From: Chryseobacterium paridis
GTDB lineage: Bacteria; Bacteroidota; Bacteroidia; Flavobacteriales; Weeksellaceae
Reading direction: 5' to 3'
NCBI RefSeq assembly: GCF_016595215.1
Contig: NZ_JAENHK010000010.1
Span: forward strand, 768,904-832,903
Length of the DNA: 64,000 bases
Of the stretch, positions 1 through 8,777 are shown piece by piece; positions within the stretch are counted from its first letter, which is position 1; each line of letters starts with the position of its first letter. Both the position numbers and the translations under genes were made by a program. A model generated the notes under the pieces. It worked only from the letters and a program-made list of their open reading frames with translations. It was not told the DNA's origin and did not search any database.

Positions 1-2477
1 GAGGCAAATCTACAGGTCTTCATGTAGAAGCAGATATTAGAACTGGGGCTAACTTCAGATCCATAGAGGACTATCCTGTTTATACTTCACCACAAGATTA
101 TTACACTGCTTACTACAACCGTGCAAGAATCGGTGAAATTGCAAGATTGACACAACCGGGTGCAATTCCTTCAGGTGCCAGTCCGCATGAAGTCGGCATT
201 ACAGCCCTGAATAAGTTGGGATATAATGTCTATAATGTACCGTTTAATAATCTGATAGGATCGGATGGTTCTTTTAATCCGAATGCTCAATTATTATATC
301 AGGATAACTGGAAAAAACTGATCTTCAAACCCGGATTGAGAAGAGAAGCCACTGTAGGAATCAATGCCAATAGTGAACAGGTAAAATCTTATACTTTCTT
401 AAACTACCTGGATGATCAGGGCTATCTTATCGCTTCCGGATTTGAAAGGTTTGGGATCAGATCCAATCTGGATTATACCATTACTCCCAAATTAAAATTA
501 ACCAGCAGTTTATCATATACCTACAGCAAACAGGATTTTGGTGAATCAGGAGGTTTTTCCAACCCGTTTCAATTCGCAAGAAACATAGCTCCTTTCTATC
601 CGGTTTTCTTAAGAAATGATAACTATCAGATAGTGTATGACAATAACGGGAATACCCTGTATGATTATGGTGACGGGCAAGGTCCCAATGGAGCAACAAG
701 ATCTTATGCGGTTTTTGAAAATCCGGCAGGGAACCTGCAGTCCAATAAATCCCAAACCGTTAATAACATTTCCAACATCAACCTTGGTCTTAACTATGAA
801 ATCTTTAAAGGACTAGATTTTACATATAATTTTGGAGGCTATCTGGAAAATACCAGGGCATTGCAATTTGGAAACACAGTAGGAGGGACCTCTTCATCTG
901 TTGGAGGTACGATTTCAAAGGAATCTGTTTTTAGATATACTTTGAATCATCAGCAATTGCTTACGTATCAGAAAAAATTAGGGAAACACAACTTCAATAT
1001 CCTTATCGGGCATGAATTAAACAAAATAAAAAATGACGGTTTCTCAGGATCAAAACAGCAGCTTTTATTACCAAATTCCCTGTCCTTCGATAATGCAGTA
1101 AAAATAACGGATCTATCAGGAGCCGGTTATGAATATGCTGTGGAAGGTTATTTTTCAAGATTACTTTATAATTATGATGGTAAATATTTCTTTAACGCCA
1201 ACATTCGACGAGACGGTTCTTCTGTTTTTTCACCAGACAGCAGATGGGGTAATTTCTATGGATTAGGAGCGGCCTGGAATGTAACTAAGGAAGATTTCCT
1301 TAAGGACAACAGCGTGATCAATTCTTTACGATTAAAAGCTTCTTACGGACAACAAGGAAATGACAATATATTATTAAATGATGGTACCAGAGATTACTAC
1401 GCTTATCAGGACATCTATGGAATCAATAACTTCGGAGATGACAAACCCGTTCTTTCGCTTAAAAAACAAGGAAATAGAGATTTAAAATGGGAAACGTCTA
1501 AGAATCTGAATGCCGGTTTTGAAATTTCTCTTCTTAAAAACAGAATCAATCTGAACGCTGATTATTTTGAAAGAAAGGTATCAGATATGATCTATACCCT
1601 TCCGTTACCTCCATCCAATGCAGGATCATATGTAAAATATGGGAATATCGGAGACATGATCAACAAAGGAGTTCAGGCTAATCTGAGTGCAGAGATCCTT
1701 CGTTCCGATCAATTCCAATGGAATGTATATGCCAATGCTACCCATTATAAAAATAAAATCACCAAATTACCGGCAGAGCAAAGAGCTACAGGTCTTGTTT
1801 CGGGTCTTTTTATCCTAACTGAAGGAGGTGACCGATATACGTATTATCTGAAAAAGTTTGCAGGAGTAGATCCTACCAATGGAGATGCACAATGGTATCG
1901 TACCGCAATCAACCCAACCACTCAAAAAGAAGAAACGACCATAACTAAAAATTATAAAGATGCTACCGATTACAATACGGGTAAGTCTGCTATTCCTAAA
2001 GTATATGGTGGTTTCGGGACAGATTTCACGTATAAAGGGATCAGCCTGGCTGTTAATTTTGCTTATCAGTTTGGGGGATATGGTTATGATGACATTTACA
2101 GATCATTATTCCATTCAGATACCTATGCATCCAATTATTCCACAGACCTGAGTAAAACGTGGACACCTGAAAATCCAAATGCTGTATTGCCACGAGTAGA
2201 TCTGACTTCTACCAATCAAAATGGAAACTCTACGCTTTATTTGATAAAATCAGACTATATCAGCCTTCAGGATGTTACATTATCTTATCAGCTACCTGAT
2301 GGTTTTCCACAACAGGCAGGTTTATCAGGTCTTAAAATTTATGTTACCGGAAACAACCTCTATTTATGGTCCAAAAGAAAAGGGTATGATCCCCGGGCTT
2401 CATTAACAGGAGTATCCGATCCATACAGATATTCGTTACTGTCAAGTGTTTCTTTAGGCTTTAAACTAACATTTTAA
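1..2477 (+). CDS. SusC/RagA-type TonB-linked outer membrane protein, 5' end missing
   Basis: This is the C-terminal part of a TonB-dependent outer membrane transporter that works with the SusD lipoprotein encoded 5 bases downstream. The reading frame is open from base 3 to the stop at 2475-2477, so the gene enters from the left; the TTG at 147 is internal. About 825 residues are visible. They are rich in alternating aromatic/polar strands, and the protein ends in a terminal Phe (LGFKLTF), as expected for a beta-barrel inserted by the BAM machinery. The signal peptide, carboxypeptidase-like domain, TonB box and most of the plug lie outside the window. The substrate cannot be read: no glycoside hydrolase or peptidase gene is adjacent on the visible side. 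Family assignment is firm because of the SusD neighbour. Confidence 0.9.
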   Translation, partial: GKSTGLHVEADIRTGANFRSIEDYPVYTSPQDYYTAYYNRARIGEIARLTQPGAIPSGASPHEVGITALNKLGYNVYNVPFNNLIGSDGSFNPNAQLLYQDNWKKLIFKPGLRREATVGINANSEQVKSYTFLNYLDDQGYLIASGFERFGIRSNLDYTITPKLKLTSSLSYTYSKQDFGESGGFSNPFQFARNIAPFYPVFLRNDNYQIVYDNNGNTLYDYGDGQGPNGATRSYAVFENPAGNLQSNKSQTVNNISNINLGLNYEIFKGLDFTYNFGGYLENTRALQFGNTVGGTSSSVGGTISKESVFRYTLNHQQLLTYQKKLGKHNFNILIGHELNKIKNDGFSGSKQQLLLPNSLSFDNAVKITDLSGAGYEYAVEGYFSRLLYNYDGKYFFNANIRRDGSSVFSPDSRWGNFYGLGAAWNVTKEDFLKDNSVINSLRLKASYGQQGNDNILLNDGTRDYYAYQDIYGINNFGDDKPVLSLKKQGNRDLKWETSKNLNAGFEISLLKNRINLNADYFERKVSDMIYTLPLPPSNAGSYVKYGNIGDMINKGVQANLSAEILRSDQFQWNVYANATHYKNKITKLPAEQRATGLVSGLFILTEGGDRYTYYLKKFAGVDPTNGDAQWYRTAINPTTQKEETTITKNYKDATDYNTGKSAIPKVYGGFGTDFTYKGISLAVNFAYQFGGYGYDDIYRSLFHSDTYASNYSTDLSKTWTPENPNAVLPRVDLTSTNQNGNSTLYLIKSDYISLQDVTLSYQLPDGFPQQAGLSGLKIYVTGNNLYLWSKRKGYDPRASLTGVSDPYRYSLLSSVSLGFKLTF

Positions 2478-2482
2478 AAAAT

Positions 2483-3946
2483 ATGAAAACAATACAATAC
2501 TTTATAGCAGCAATATTCATAGGGGTTATTATGAATAGCTGCGCCAATGATCTGAATACAGTTCCCGATGGAGATATATCCGGTGAACAATTGAACAATG
2601 ATCAATCATCCCCGGAAAAAATTCTGGGTGGAATATACCTGGATCTTCGAAGTAATGGAGCCGGAGGTACTACTTTACACTCGGACTTTGGTATTATGGC
2701 CATTAAAGCAGGATCCGACCTGATGTCTAATGATGTCATACAATCTACCAATCAGCATTTAGGAATGTTCTACAATTATGATGCTACCAATGCCAGTAAT
2801 TCTGCATCAGAATTTGTATGGACTACTTTTTATGCAAGGATATTTGTGATTAACAAACTTCTTGATGATCTGAAAAAGAATGGTAATGCCAATAATAAAG
2901 CAATCAAAGGACAGTTACTTGCCTTAAGAGCATATTCCTATTTTTATCTGATCCGTTTTTATGCCAACGATTATAAAAACCATCAGTCAGAGCCTGGAGT
3001 TCCTTTGGTTCTTACAACTAATAATCCAAACCAAGGACTTTCAAGGGCGATCGTATCCGATGTGTACAAACAGATCATTAGCGATATTGAGGAATCTATT
3101 GTGCTTCTGGACAGCTATGCACGTCCATCCAGAGCTCAGATAGACCAAAGAACGGCAAAAGCTATTGCCTCTGAAATCTATTTGGAAACTGGAGATTATA
3201 TTAAAGCCGGAAAGTATGCTGATGAAGGAAAACAGGGAATAGCGCTGATGACCGAAAATGATTACACCACTACAGGGTTTTCAAACATCAACAATCCGGA
3301 AGTATTATGGGGTTTCCATAACACCATCTCTACGATGAGTATTGGGAATTACTATGCCTCATTTTTCTCCATGTTTGATAATACAAACGAAGGATATGCT
3401 GGTGCAGCAAAAATTCACAAGCTGATTGACAAACGTCTTTATGAGGCTGTACCAGAAACGGATTACCGTAAAAAAGTATTCAATGGAGCTCAAAGCGCAA
3501 CCTATACTTTTAATGCAAAAACAAAAAACTATCCTCCATATGTGAGCTGGAAATTTAAAGATCCAAGTCTTTTTGAAGGAGATTACATCTATATAAGAGC
3601 CTCCTCACTTTATTATATACAAGCTGAAGCATTGGCAAGACAGGGCAGAGAGACTGAAGCAAGACAGGTTTTATTTGAAATCACATCAAAAAGGAATAAC
3701 GCTTATACCTTGTCAACAAAAACAGGAAATGAATTAATTAATGAAATTATCCTACAGAAAAGGATAGAGCTTTGGGGAGAAGGCTACGATTGGTTTGATA
3801 TGAAAAGATTAAATGTTCCTCTTGAAAGGATTTACCCGGGAAGCAATCATACTTTCGGAAAATTCAATCTGACACCAGATAAGTTCAGGTTCCAGATCCC
3901 TAATAAAGAGATCAATAACAATCCACAGATCAAGCAAAACGATTAA
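2483..3946 (+). CDS. SusD/RagB family nutrient-binding lipoprotein
   Basis: Cell-surface lipoprotein that forms the lid of the SusC transporter encoded just upstream. The N-terminus is a lipoprotein signal with the lipobox ending in MNSC, so Cys20 is the likely lipidated residue. TPR-like helices typical of SusD fill the middle (for example LLALRAYSYFYLIRFYAND). The C-terminal SusD signature RIELWGEGYDWFDMKRLN is clear. The length, 487 residues, is normal. The 5-base gap from the SusC stop indicates co-transcription, and a strong hairpin terminator follows at 3992. The ligand is unknown. Confidence 0.93.
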   Translation: MKTIQYFIAAIFIGVIMNSCANDLNTVPDGDISGEQLNNDQSSPEKILGGIYLDLRSNGAGGTTLHSDFGIMAIKAGSDLMSNDVIQSTNQHLGMFYNYDATNASNSASEFVWTTFYARIFVINKLLDDLKKNGNANNKAIKGQLLALRAYSYFYLIRFYANDYKNHQSEPGVPLVLTTNNPNQGLSRAIVSDVYKQIISDIEESIVLLDSYARPSRAQIDQRTAKAIASEIYLETGDYIKAGKYADEGKQGIALMTENDYTTTGFSNINNPEVLWGFHNTISTMSIGNYYASFFSMFDNTNEGYAGAAKIHKLIDKRLYEAVPETDYRKKVFNGAQSATYTFNAKTKNYPPYVSWKFKDPSLFEGDYIYIRASSLYYIQAEALARQGRETEARQVLFEITSKRNNAYTLSTKTGNELINEIILQKRIELWGEGYDWFDMKRLNVPLERIYPGSNHTFGKFNLTPDKFRFQIPNKEINNNPQIKQND

Positions 3947-3991
3947 AACACACAGTTCATTCATATTAGCAAATTATTTAGCAATTTGTGG

Positions 3992-4022
3992 CCGGAGTAT
4001 TTAAAATGCTCCGGTTTTTTTA
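3992..4022 (+). terminator. Rho-independent terminator of the susCD operon
   Basis: CCGGAG at 3992-3997 pairs with CTCCGG at 4009-4014. The stem extends by three more pairs, one of them G-U, around a five-base loop, and a run of eight T follows. It lies 45 bases after the SusD stop. Confidence 0.88.
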
Positions 4023-4180
4023 TTTTAATATAATCAATAGCATACATTTTGTTGTGAAAGAGTCTTTAGCATTGTAATGATGAAAATAATTGGATTGATT
4101 GGGCCTGTTGGTTGCCTGCACATGCATTCCAAATTAATTCAAAATCTGACTGCTATCTTGCACTGATTAATTTAAAAAAC

Positions 4181-4837
4181 ATGAAATTCATCCCATTTTT
4201 GGAAGCCAATAAAAAGCTTTTATTTAACGCAACTTTCATTAGTCTGGTTGTTATCTTTATTCTGTTAAGCCTATTTGTTACATTCATTTCTCCGGAATAT
4301 ATAGATCTTCATATTTCCAGGGAGATTCAGGAAAGTCAAACTCAGAATCTGGATACATTGATGATAGGAATCAGCTGGCTGGGAAGAACGCCGGTATCTA
4401 TTGTAATGGTATTCTTAACCTCCCTTGTTTTTGTGGTATTTAAGTATAAAAAAGAAGCCTTGTTTATTTTATCTACATTACTCTCCGGTATCGTCGGATT
4501 AATTTTGAAGATACTCATCAACAGACCTCGTCCTTCTCAGGATCTGGTGGTTCTTTTAGAAAAAACACAATATCAGAGTTTCCCGAGTGGACACGTTTTA
4601 TTTTATACTACTTTTTTCGGAGCATTAATTCTTATTTTCCTCCACATGACCAAAATAAAATACACCATTAGAATACTACTTATAACCCTGTGTCTTTTAA
4701 TGATCTTTTTCGGAGCCTTTTCCCGAATCTATTTGGGTGCTCATTGGTTTACAGATGTTCTGGGAGGATTTATTGTAGGAATAATCTGCCTATTCGCAAT
4801 AGGATCGGTTTATGTGAAGAATATAAGGACTGTATAG
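4181..4837 (+). CDS. PAP2 family phosphatase, integral membrane
   Basis: Membrane phosphatase of the type 2 phosphatidic acid phosphatase superfamily, which includes undecaprenyl-diphosphate and lipid phosphatases. The three signature motifs are present in order: KILINRPRP (about residue 110), PSGH (about 134) and SRIYLGAHWFTD (about 180), with the catalytic His residues in the last two. Several hydrophobic segments surround them. I start the gene at the ATG at 4181; the open frame runs back to 4112, but that upstream part has no membrane-protein character and starts poorly. The exact lipid substrate cannot be told from sequence. The gene stands alone between two intergenic regions. Confidence 0.88.
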   Translation: MKFIPFLEANKKLLFNATFISLVVIFILLSLFVTFISPEYIDLHISREIQESQTQNLDTLMIGISWLGRTPVSIVMVFLTSLVFVVFKYKKEALFILSTLLSGIVGLILKILINRPRPSQDLVVLLEKTQYQSFPSGHVLFYTTFFGALILIFLHMTKIKYTIRILLITLCLLMIFFGAFSRIYLGAHWFTDVLGGFIVGIICLFAIGSVYVKNIRTV

Positions 4838-4845
4838 TGAAATGG

Positions 4846-4990
4846 CAAAAAGGCGAAAAGGCAAAATCGCGGATTTGTGAATTTGTGAATTTGTGAATTT
4901 GTAAAGTGGCTAATTGCATAATAGTAACTACAAATTTACAATTTCCTCTGCACCGCCTTTTTGCGATTCAGCAATTTTGCCTTTTAACGA
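4846..4990. repeat. Flavobacterial-type intergenic repeat with inverted ends
   Basis: Non-coding stretch between the PAP2 and MgtC genes. AAAAGGCAAAAT near 4857 is mirrored by ATTTTGCCTTTT near 4973. Inside are four head-to-tail copies of a GAATTTGT-like unit (about 4875-4902) and an AAATTTACAATTT stretch. It could form a long imperfect hairpin. I see no gene in it. Confidence 0.55.
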
Positions 4991-5120
4991 TTTAACAATT
5001 CCCCAGAATGGTATCGTTTTTGCGAATAAATCCCTATGAGTTGTTTTATATCCTTTTAAAAACTATGCACAAATAGTAAAAACACTCACAAATATTCGTT
5101 CAACTTTAATTCTAAAGAAT

Positions 5121-5813
5121 ATGCTTAATTACAACTTAACTAATCAGGAGATAGCTATCCGTTTACTTGTTGCTGCTGTATTTGGTGGACTTGTAGGCTG
5201 GGACAGACAACGAAAAGAAGGAGTTGCAGGTTTAAGAACCCACATGTTGGTATGTGTAGGCTCGGCCTTAATTATGATTGTTTCAGCATTTGGTTTTAAT
5301 GATATTATGGGAAAACCTTCAATAGTGCTTGACCCTTCCAGAATTGCTGCACAGGTAATCAGTGGAATAGGTTTCTTAGGTGCGGGTACCATTCTTTTTC
5401 TCAGACCACAGATTATAGTCGGACTTACTACTGCAGCAGGTTTATGGGCTGTTGCCGGAATTGGATTAGCCATTGGGGGAGGTTTATATTTTCCTGCTTT
5501 TATAGCAACTCTTATCATACTCATCATCCTGGCCCTTCTAAAACCATTTGAGAAAAAATTTTTTAAAAGTACGAGGGGTAAGACCATGATATTATCTTAT
5601 AACTCTAAGCTGATCAGTTTAGCTCAGATTGAAAGTATATTTACTAAATATGAATTGGTGGCAAGTGAAATATTTATACACACCAACAAAGATCATACGT
5701 CCGATGAACTGAAAGTAACTTTTGATTTTAATTCAGCACCCTCCAGCATATTGTCTGCACTGGATGAATTTAAAACAATAGAAGGCATTCAGGAAATCAA
5801 TTCCCACATTTAG
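5121..5813 (+). CDS. MgtC/SapB family membrane protein
   Basis: Predicted inner-membrane protein of the MgtC/SapB family. In pathogens members modulate F1Fo ATPase and phosphate or magnesium homeostasis; in environmental bacteria the role is less clear. The N-terminal half carries the family hallmarks: LVGWDRQRKEGVAGLRTHMLVCVGSA (split here by residue 25-50), then ISGIGFLGAGTI, and four to five hydrophobic helices. Residues from about 150 form a soluble ACT-like C-terminal domain. The length of 230 residues fits the family. The gene stands alone and ends before a bidirectional terminator shared with the convergent glyoxalase-like gene. No magnesium riboswitch-like leader is recognisable upstream. 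Confidence 0.87.
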   Translation: MLNYNLTNQEIAIRLLVAAVFGGLVGWDRQRKEGVAGLRTHMLVCVGSALIMIVSAFGFNDIMGKPSIVLDPSRIAAQVISGIGFLGAGTILFLRPQIIVGLTTAAGLWAVAGIGLAIGGGLYFPAFIATLIILIILALLKPFEKKFFKSTRGKTMILSYNSKLISLAQIESIFTKYELVASEIFIHTNKDHTSDELKVTFDFNSAPSSILSALDEFKTIEGIQEINSHI

Positions 5814-5841
5814 ATATGATGTGGGAATGTAAAAAAATATA

Positions 5842-5874
5842 AAAACAGCCCTATTACAGGGCTGTTTTGTTTTT
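5842..5874. terminator. Bidirectional terminator between mgtC-like and glyoxalase-like genes
   Basis: CAGCCCT (5846-5852) pairs with AGGGCTG (5858-5864) around a five-base loop. The stem is extended by A residues on the left and T residues on the right, so it can end transcripts from both convergent genes. Confidence 0.87.
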
Positions 5875-5895
5875 GAACTCTGTTTCTATTTTATA

Positions 5896-6285
5896 TTATT
5901 CTGTAATCTCGATCCAATTACCTTCCGGATCTTCTACAATGCTTTCATAGTATCCATCTCCTGTAGTTCTGGGCTCTCCGACAATGCAATATCCATCATT
6001 GCGCAATCTGTTTGTTAATTCGTCTACTTTATTTTTATCTCCAACAGATATTGCTAAATGAGCATATCCCATGGTCAGTCCTCTGTTATTATTCTCTGCA
6101 ATATCCGGACGCTTCATCAGTTCCAGTCTTGCTGAAGAATTATTTTTAAAGGATAAAAAATAAGAAGCAAATTGTTTCACGGGATTTTCATACCCCTTAT
6201 TACTTTCCATTTCAAAGTAAGCTGTATAGAAATTTCGCATCAGCTCTATATTATTGCACCAAAGGGCAAAATGATCAAATTTCAT
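5896..6285 (-). CDS. Glyoxalase/bleomycin-resistance (VOC) family protein
   Basis: Single-domain vicinal-oxygen-chelate protein of 129 residues. The beta-alpha-beta-beta-beta modules show as MKFDHFALWCNN at the start and YAHLAISVGDKNKVDEL in the second half, and the end ESIVEDPEGNWIEITE carries the typical metal-site Glu and the DPEGNWIE motif. VOC proteins may be isomerases, dioxygenases or drug-binding proteins, so no reaction is assigned. The gene is divergent from an MFS transporter/DeoR pair, and the 90-base gap holds a perfect palindrome. It is therefore probably regulated together with them and may act on the transported compound. Confidence 0.85.
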   Translation of the reverse strand: MKFDHFALWCNNIELMRNFYTAYFEMESNKGYENPVKQFASYFLSFKNNSSARLELMKRPDIAENNNRGLTMGYAHLAISVGDKNKVDELTNRLRNDGYCIVGEPRTTGDGYYESIVEDPEGNWIEITE

Positions 6286-6327
6286 TTTTTTAATTTTAAA
6301 TTTTTAAACATTCTTCTTAAAATACAT

Positions 6328-6361
6328 TTGCAATATTATGCAAATTTGCATAATATTGCAA
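6328..6361. promoter_or_regulatory. 34-bp perfect palindrome, probable operator in divergent promoter
   Basis: The half-site TTGCAATATTATGCAAA is followed directly by its exact reverse complement, with no spacer (centre at 6344/6345). It lies in the only gap between the divergent VOC and MFS genes, 15 bases before the MFS start. A dimeric or tetrameric regulator is expected to bind here; the DeoR-type protein encoded in the same cluster is the obvious candidate, though this is inference. Confidence 0.75.
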
Positions 6362-6375
6362 TATAAAATAATTCA

Positions 6376-7563
6376 ATGAAGATTGACCCAAAAATAAAAA
6401 AGGCGAAAACAGCGACCCAATTGATATTTTTAGTTTGTGGACTGGGAATAGCAAGTTGGGCTCCGATGGTTCCACTTGCCAAAGACAGGCTTGGATTGAA
6501 TGAAGCTGATTTAGGATTATTGCTTCTTTTACTAGGAGGTGGAGCATTGTTGATGATGCCATTATCAGGAATGATGATTAACAAAATAGGCAGCAGAAAG
6601 GTTATTGCTATAAGTGTTTTGTTAAGCGCTCTTCTTCTTCCATGGTTATTAATCATATCGGATATTTACGTTATGGGAGCTATTCTTTTTGCTTTTGGAT
6701 GCAGCATAGGAACCATTGATGTTGCCATGAATGCCCATGGTGTACAGGTTCAGAATGAATATGGAAAACCGATCATGTCTTCTTTGCATGGATTATTCAG
6801 TGTGGGTGGGCTTTTCGGATCACTTGGCTTAGGTTTCCTGATGAAGCTGGGACTGAATCCAATCTATGCTGCCATAAGTATATCGATCTTACTTATTTTT
6901 CTCCTGGTGATTCAGTTTCGGCATCTTTTTGATTATGAAACAGAAAGAAAAATCATCTTTAAATTCTCTCATGTTGATGTGGAAAGCAAAAGTACAACCG
7001 GTTTTCAATGGCTGGATTCTAGGGTTCTGATATTAGGCATCATGTGTTTTATTGTTTTTTTATCCGAAGGAGCAATGCTGGATTGGAGTGCTGTATTTCT
7101 AAGAGATGATAAAGGAATTGAGCCTGAGCTTTCCGGAATAGGGTACGCTGCATTTTCTGTAGCCATGGCTGTGATGAGATTATCCGGAGATTCTCTTGTG
7201 AGCAGGTTAAGCAGCAGTTGGGTAGTGGTCGGTGGAAGTATTGTAGCTTCGGTAGGGGTGATACTTTTAACTTTCAGTCCATGGATTCCTTTATCATTGG
7301 TAGGGTTTATATTATTGGGATTAGGCGCAGCGAACATTGTTCCTGTCTTCTTCAGTGAAGGCGGAAGAATTTCCGGAATCTCGTCAACTGTTGCTATCCC
7401 CGCGATTACAACAATAGGATATGCGGGATCGCTTGCAGGGCCAGCTTTATTAGGCTTTATTGCCCATCATTTTTCTTTGACCGTTGCATTCGAAATCATA
7501 GCTTTGCTGTTTGTTTTGGTCGCTATCATCTATAAATTCAGAAATAACCAGCCATCATGTTAA
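6376..7563 (+). CDS. MFS transporter, YbjJ-like
   Basis: Twelve-helix major facilitator of 395 residues. The first loop shows the MFS signature GMMINKIGSRKV, and the opening (FLVCGLGIASWAPMVPLAKDRLGLNEADLG) resembles the YbjJ-type branch of sugar/fucose-permease-like proteins. Its stop codon overlaps the start of the downstream DeoR regulator by 7 bases, so the two are translationally coupled. DeoR proteins usually sense sugar phosphates, which makes a sugar or sugar-derivative substrate likely but unproven. Confidence 0.87.
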   Translation: MKIDPKIKKAKTATQLIFLVCGLGIASWAPMVPLAKDRLGLNEADLGLLLLLLGGGALLMMPLSGMMINKIGSRKVIAISVLLSALLLPWLLIISDIYVMGAILFAFGCSIGTIDVAMNAHGVQVQNEYGKPIMSSLHGLFSVGGLFGSLGLGFLMKLGLNPIYAAISISILLIFLLVIQFRHLFDYETERKIIFKFSHVDVESKSTTGFQWLDSRVLILGIMCFIVFLSEGAMLDWSAVFLRDDKGIEPELSGIGYAAFSVAMAVMRLSGDSLVSRLSSSWVVVGGSIVASVGVILLTFSPWIPLSLVGFILLGLGAANIVPVFFSEGGRISGISSTVAIPAITTIGYAGSLAGPALLGFIAHHFSLTVAFEIIALLFVLVAIIYKFRNNQPSC

Positions 7564-8306
7564 AAGAAGAACGTTTTGAGGTCATATTGACTCAACTAAA
7601 GAAAAAAAAGAAGGTTACGTTTGAAGGCCTGGCATCAGGTCTTAATGTGTCTGAAGATACGATACGAAGAGATATAGAACAACTTCATCGAAATGGTCTT
7701 TTATCGAAGGTTCGTGGTGGTGCAATATTAAGAGAAAAAGATCCGCTTTCATTCCATGACAGACAGTCTTTTTTAGCCGATGAAAAAAACGTTATTGCTT
7801 TAAAGGCACAGCAATTCATCAAAGACGGTATGACGATATTTTTAGATGGAGGAACTACTGCCTGTGCAGTTGCGAATTATATGCCTGCTGATATCAATAT
7901 CCGTGTTATAACAAACAACACTTCACTTATTCCTATCCTGAGTAAATTCAAAAGAGTAGAGCTGATCCTTCTGGGTGGAGTATATGACGAAGATTTAGCT
8001 GTTACCACAGGAAATACAACTTGTCGGGAAGCATCCCAATTTATTGCAGACCTCTTCATTATGGGAACCTGTGCAATAGACGCCGATTTTGGAGCATCAG
8101 CAACTTCCGTCACTGACGCGGAAACCAAAAGGACCATGATCCGATCATCAAAGAAAACAATTGCACTCGCCAATCAAAGCAAACTTCGTCGCACAGAACC
8201 TCTTAAGATCTGTAATATTGAAGATCTTGATGTGCTAATTACGGATTTATCGGCTGATGATAGTGAACTGGAATCTTTTAGAGGATTGAATGTGCAGATT
8301 GTGTAA
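7557..8306 (+). CDS. DeoR/GlpR family transcriptional regulator
   Basis: DNA-binding repressor of 249 residues. An N-terminal winged helix-turn-helix (KVTFEGLASGLNVSEDTIRRDIEQL, then GLLSKVRGGAI) is typical of DeoR proteins. A C-terminal sensor domain of the ribose-5-phosphate-isomerase-like fold carries the family sequences FLDGGTTACAVANY and the conserved MGTCAID segment. It overlaps the MFS gene upstream and is the only local regulator for the divergent cluster, so it probably acts at the palindrome at 6328-6361. The phosphorylated effector cannot be deduced. Confidence 0.9.
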   Translation: MLKEERFEVILTQLKKKKKVTFEGLASGLNVSEDTIRRDIEQLHRNGLLSKVRGGAILREKDPLSFHDRQSFLADEKNVIALKAQQFIKDGMTIFLDGGTTACAVANYMPADINIRVITNNTSLIPILSKFKRVELILLGGVYDEDLAVTTGNTTCREASQFIADLFIMGTCAIDADFGASATSVTDAETKRTMIRSSKKTIALANQSKLRRTEPLKICNIEDLDVLITDLSADDSELESFRGLNVQIV

Positions 8307-8777
8307 GGCTAGTATTTTAATGTAATAATGCATCCATCAAAAATACTGGGGAAAATTTATTTATACTATCACGTATATTTTTAATCTTGTTACCTATAAA
8401 GGCCCTTCTCCATTAAATTCGGAGAAAATTGCGAAAAAAAAGAGAGCCAAAACAGAGTCTTGCCTTGTGTAAGGCTCTTCTTTTACTAAAAATATTCCTT
8501 TGATTCTTTTAACTCATTTAATTTTTTTAATATGCTTCTACAATATTTACCAAAAGGTGAAATTAATATCTAAATCAAAATTTCATTTATTTCTTTCTTA
8601 CATTAAAAAGATTTCCATTATTAGATAGATACTTAAAATTTCATTTGTAAAATTAAATTCACTTAACGATTCTCCACATTGTTTGTTCAAAAATAAAATA
8701 AGCACATATTTTCTTTGATGCAGTTGAATGAATCATTTAGATTAGCTGCCATTAACAAGAAACACAAATGTTTACCA
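8307..8777. other. Long non-coding leader before the RHS locus
   Basis: About 470 AT-rich bases without a convincing gene. A weak hairpin pair occurs at 8443-8478 (AGAGCC with GGCTCT, enclosing GCCTT-GTGT-AAGGC) followed by T residues and may end the MFS-deoR transcript. The open frame from 8715 to 8777 in front of the next gene lacks signal-peptide character, so I treat it as leader. Confidence 0.5.

Noticed and set aside
4112..4180. Upstream start for the PAP2 gene
   Set aside because: The extra 23 residues lack membrane character, and the ATG at 4181 begins a normal N-terminus.
5144..5587. 147-residue open frame on the minus strand
   Set aside because: It lies wholly opposite the MgtC-like gene, which has clear family motifs; its own translation matches nothing known to me.
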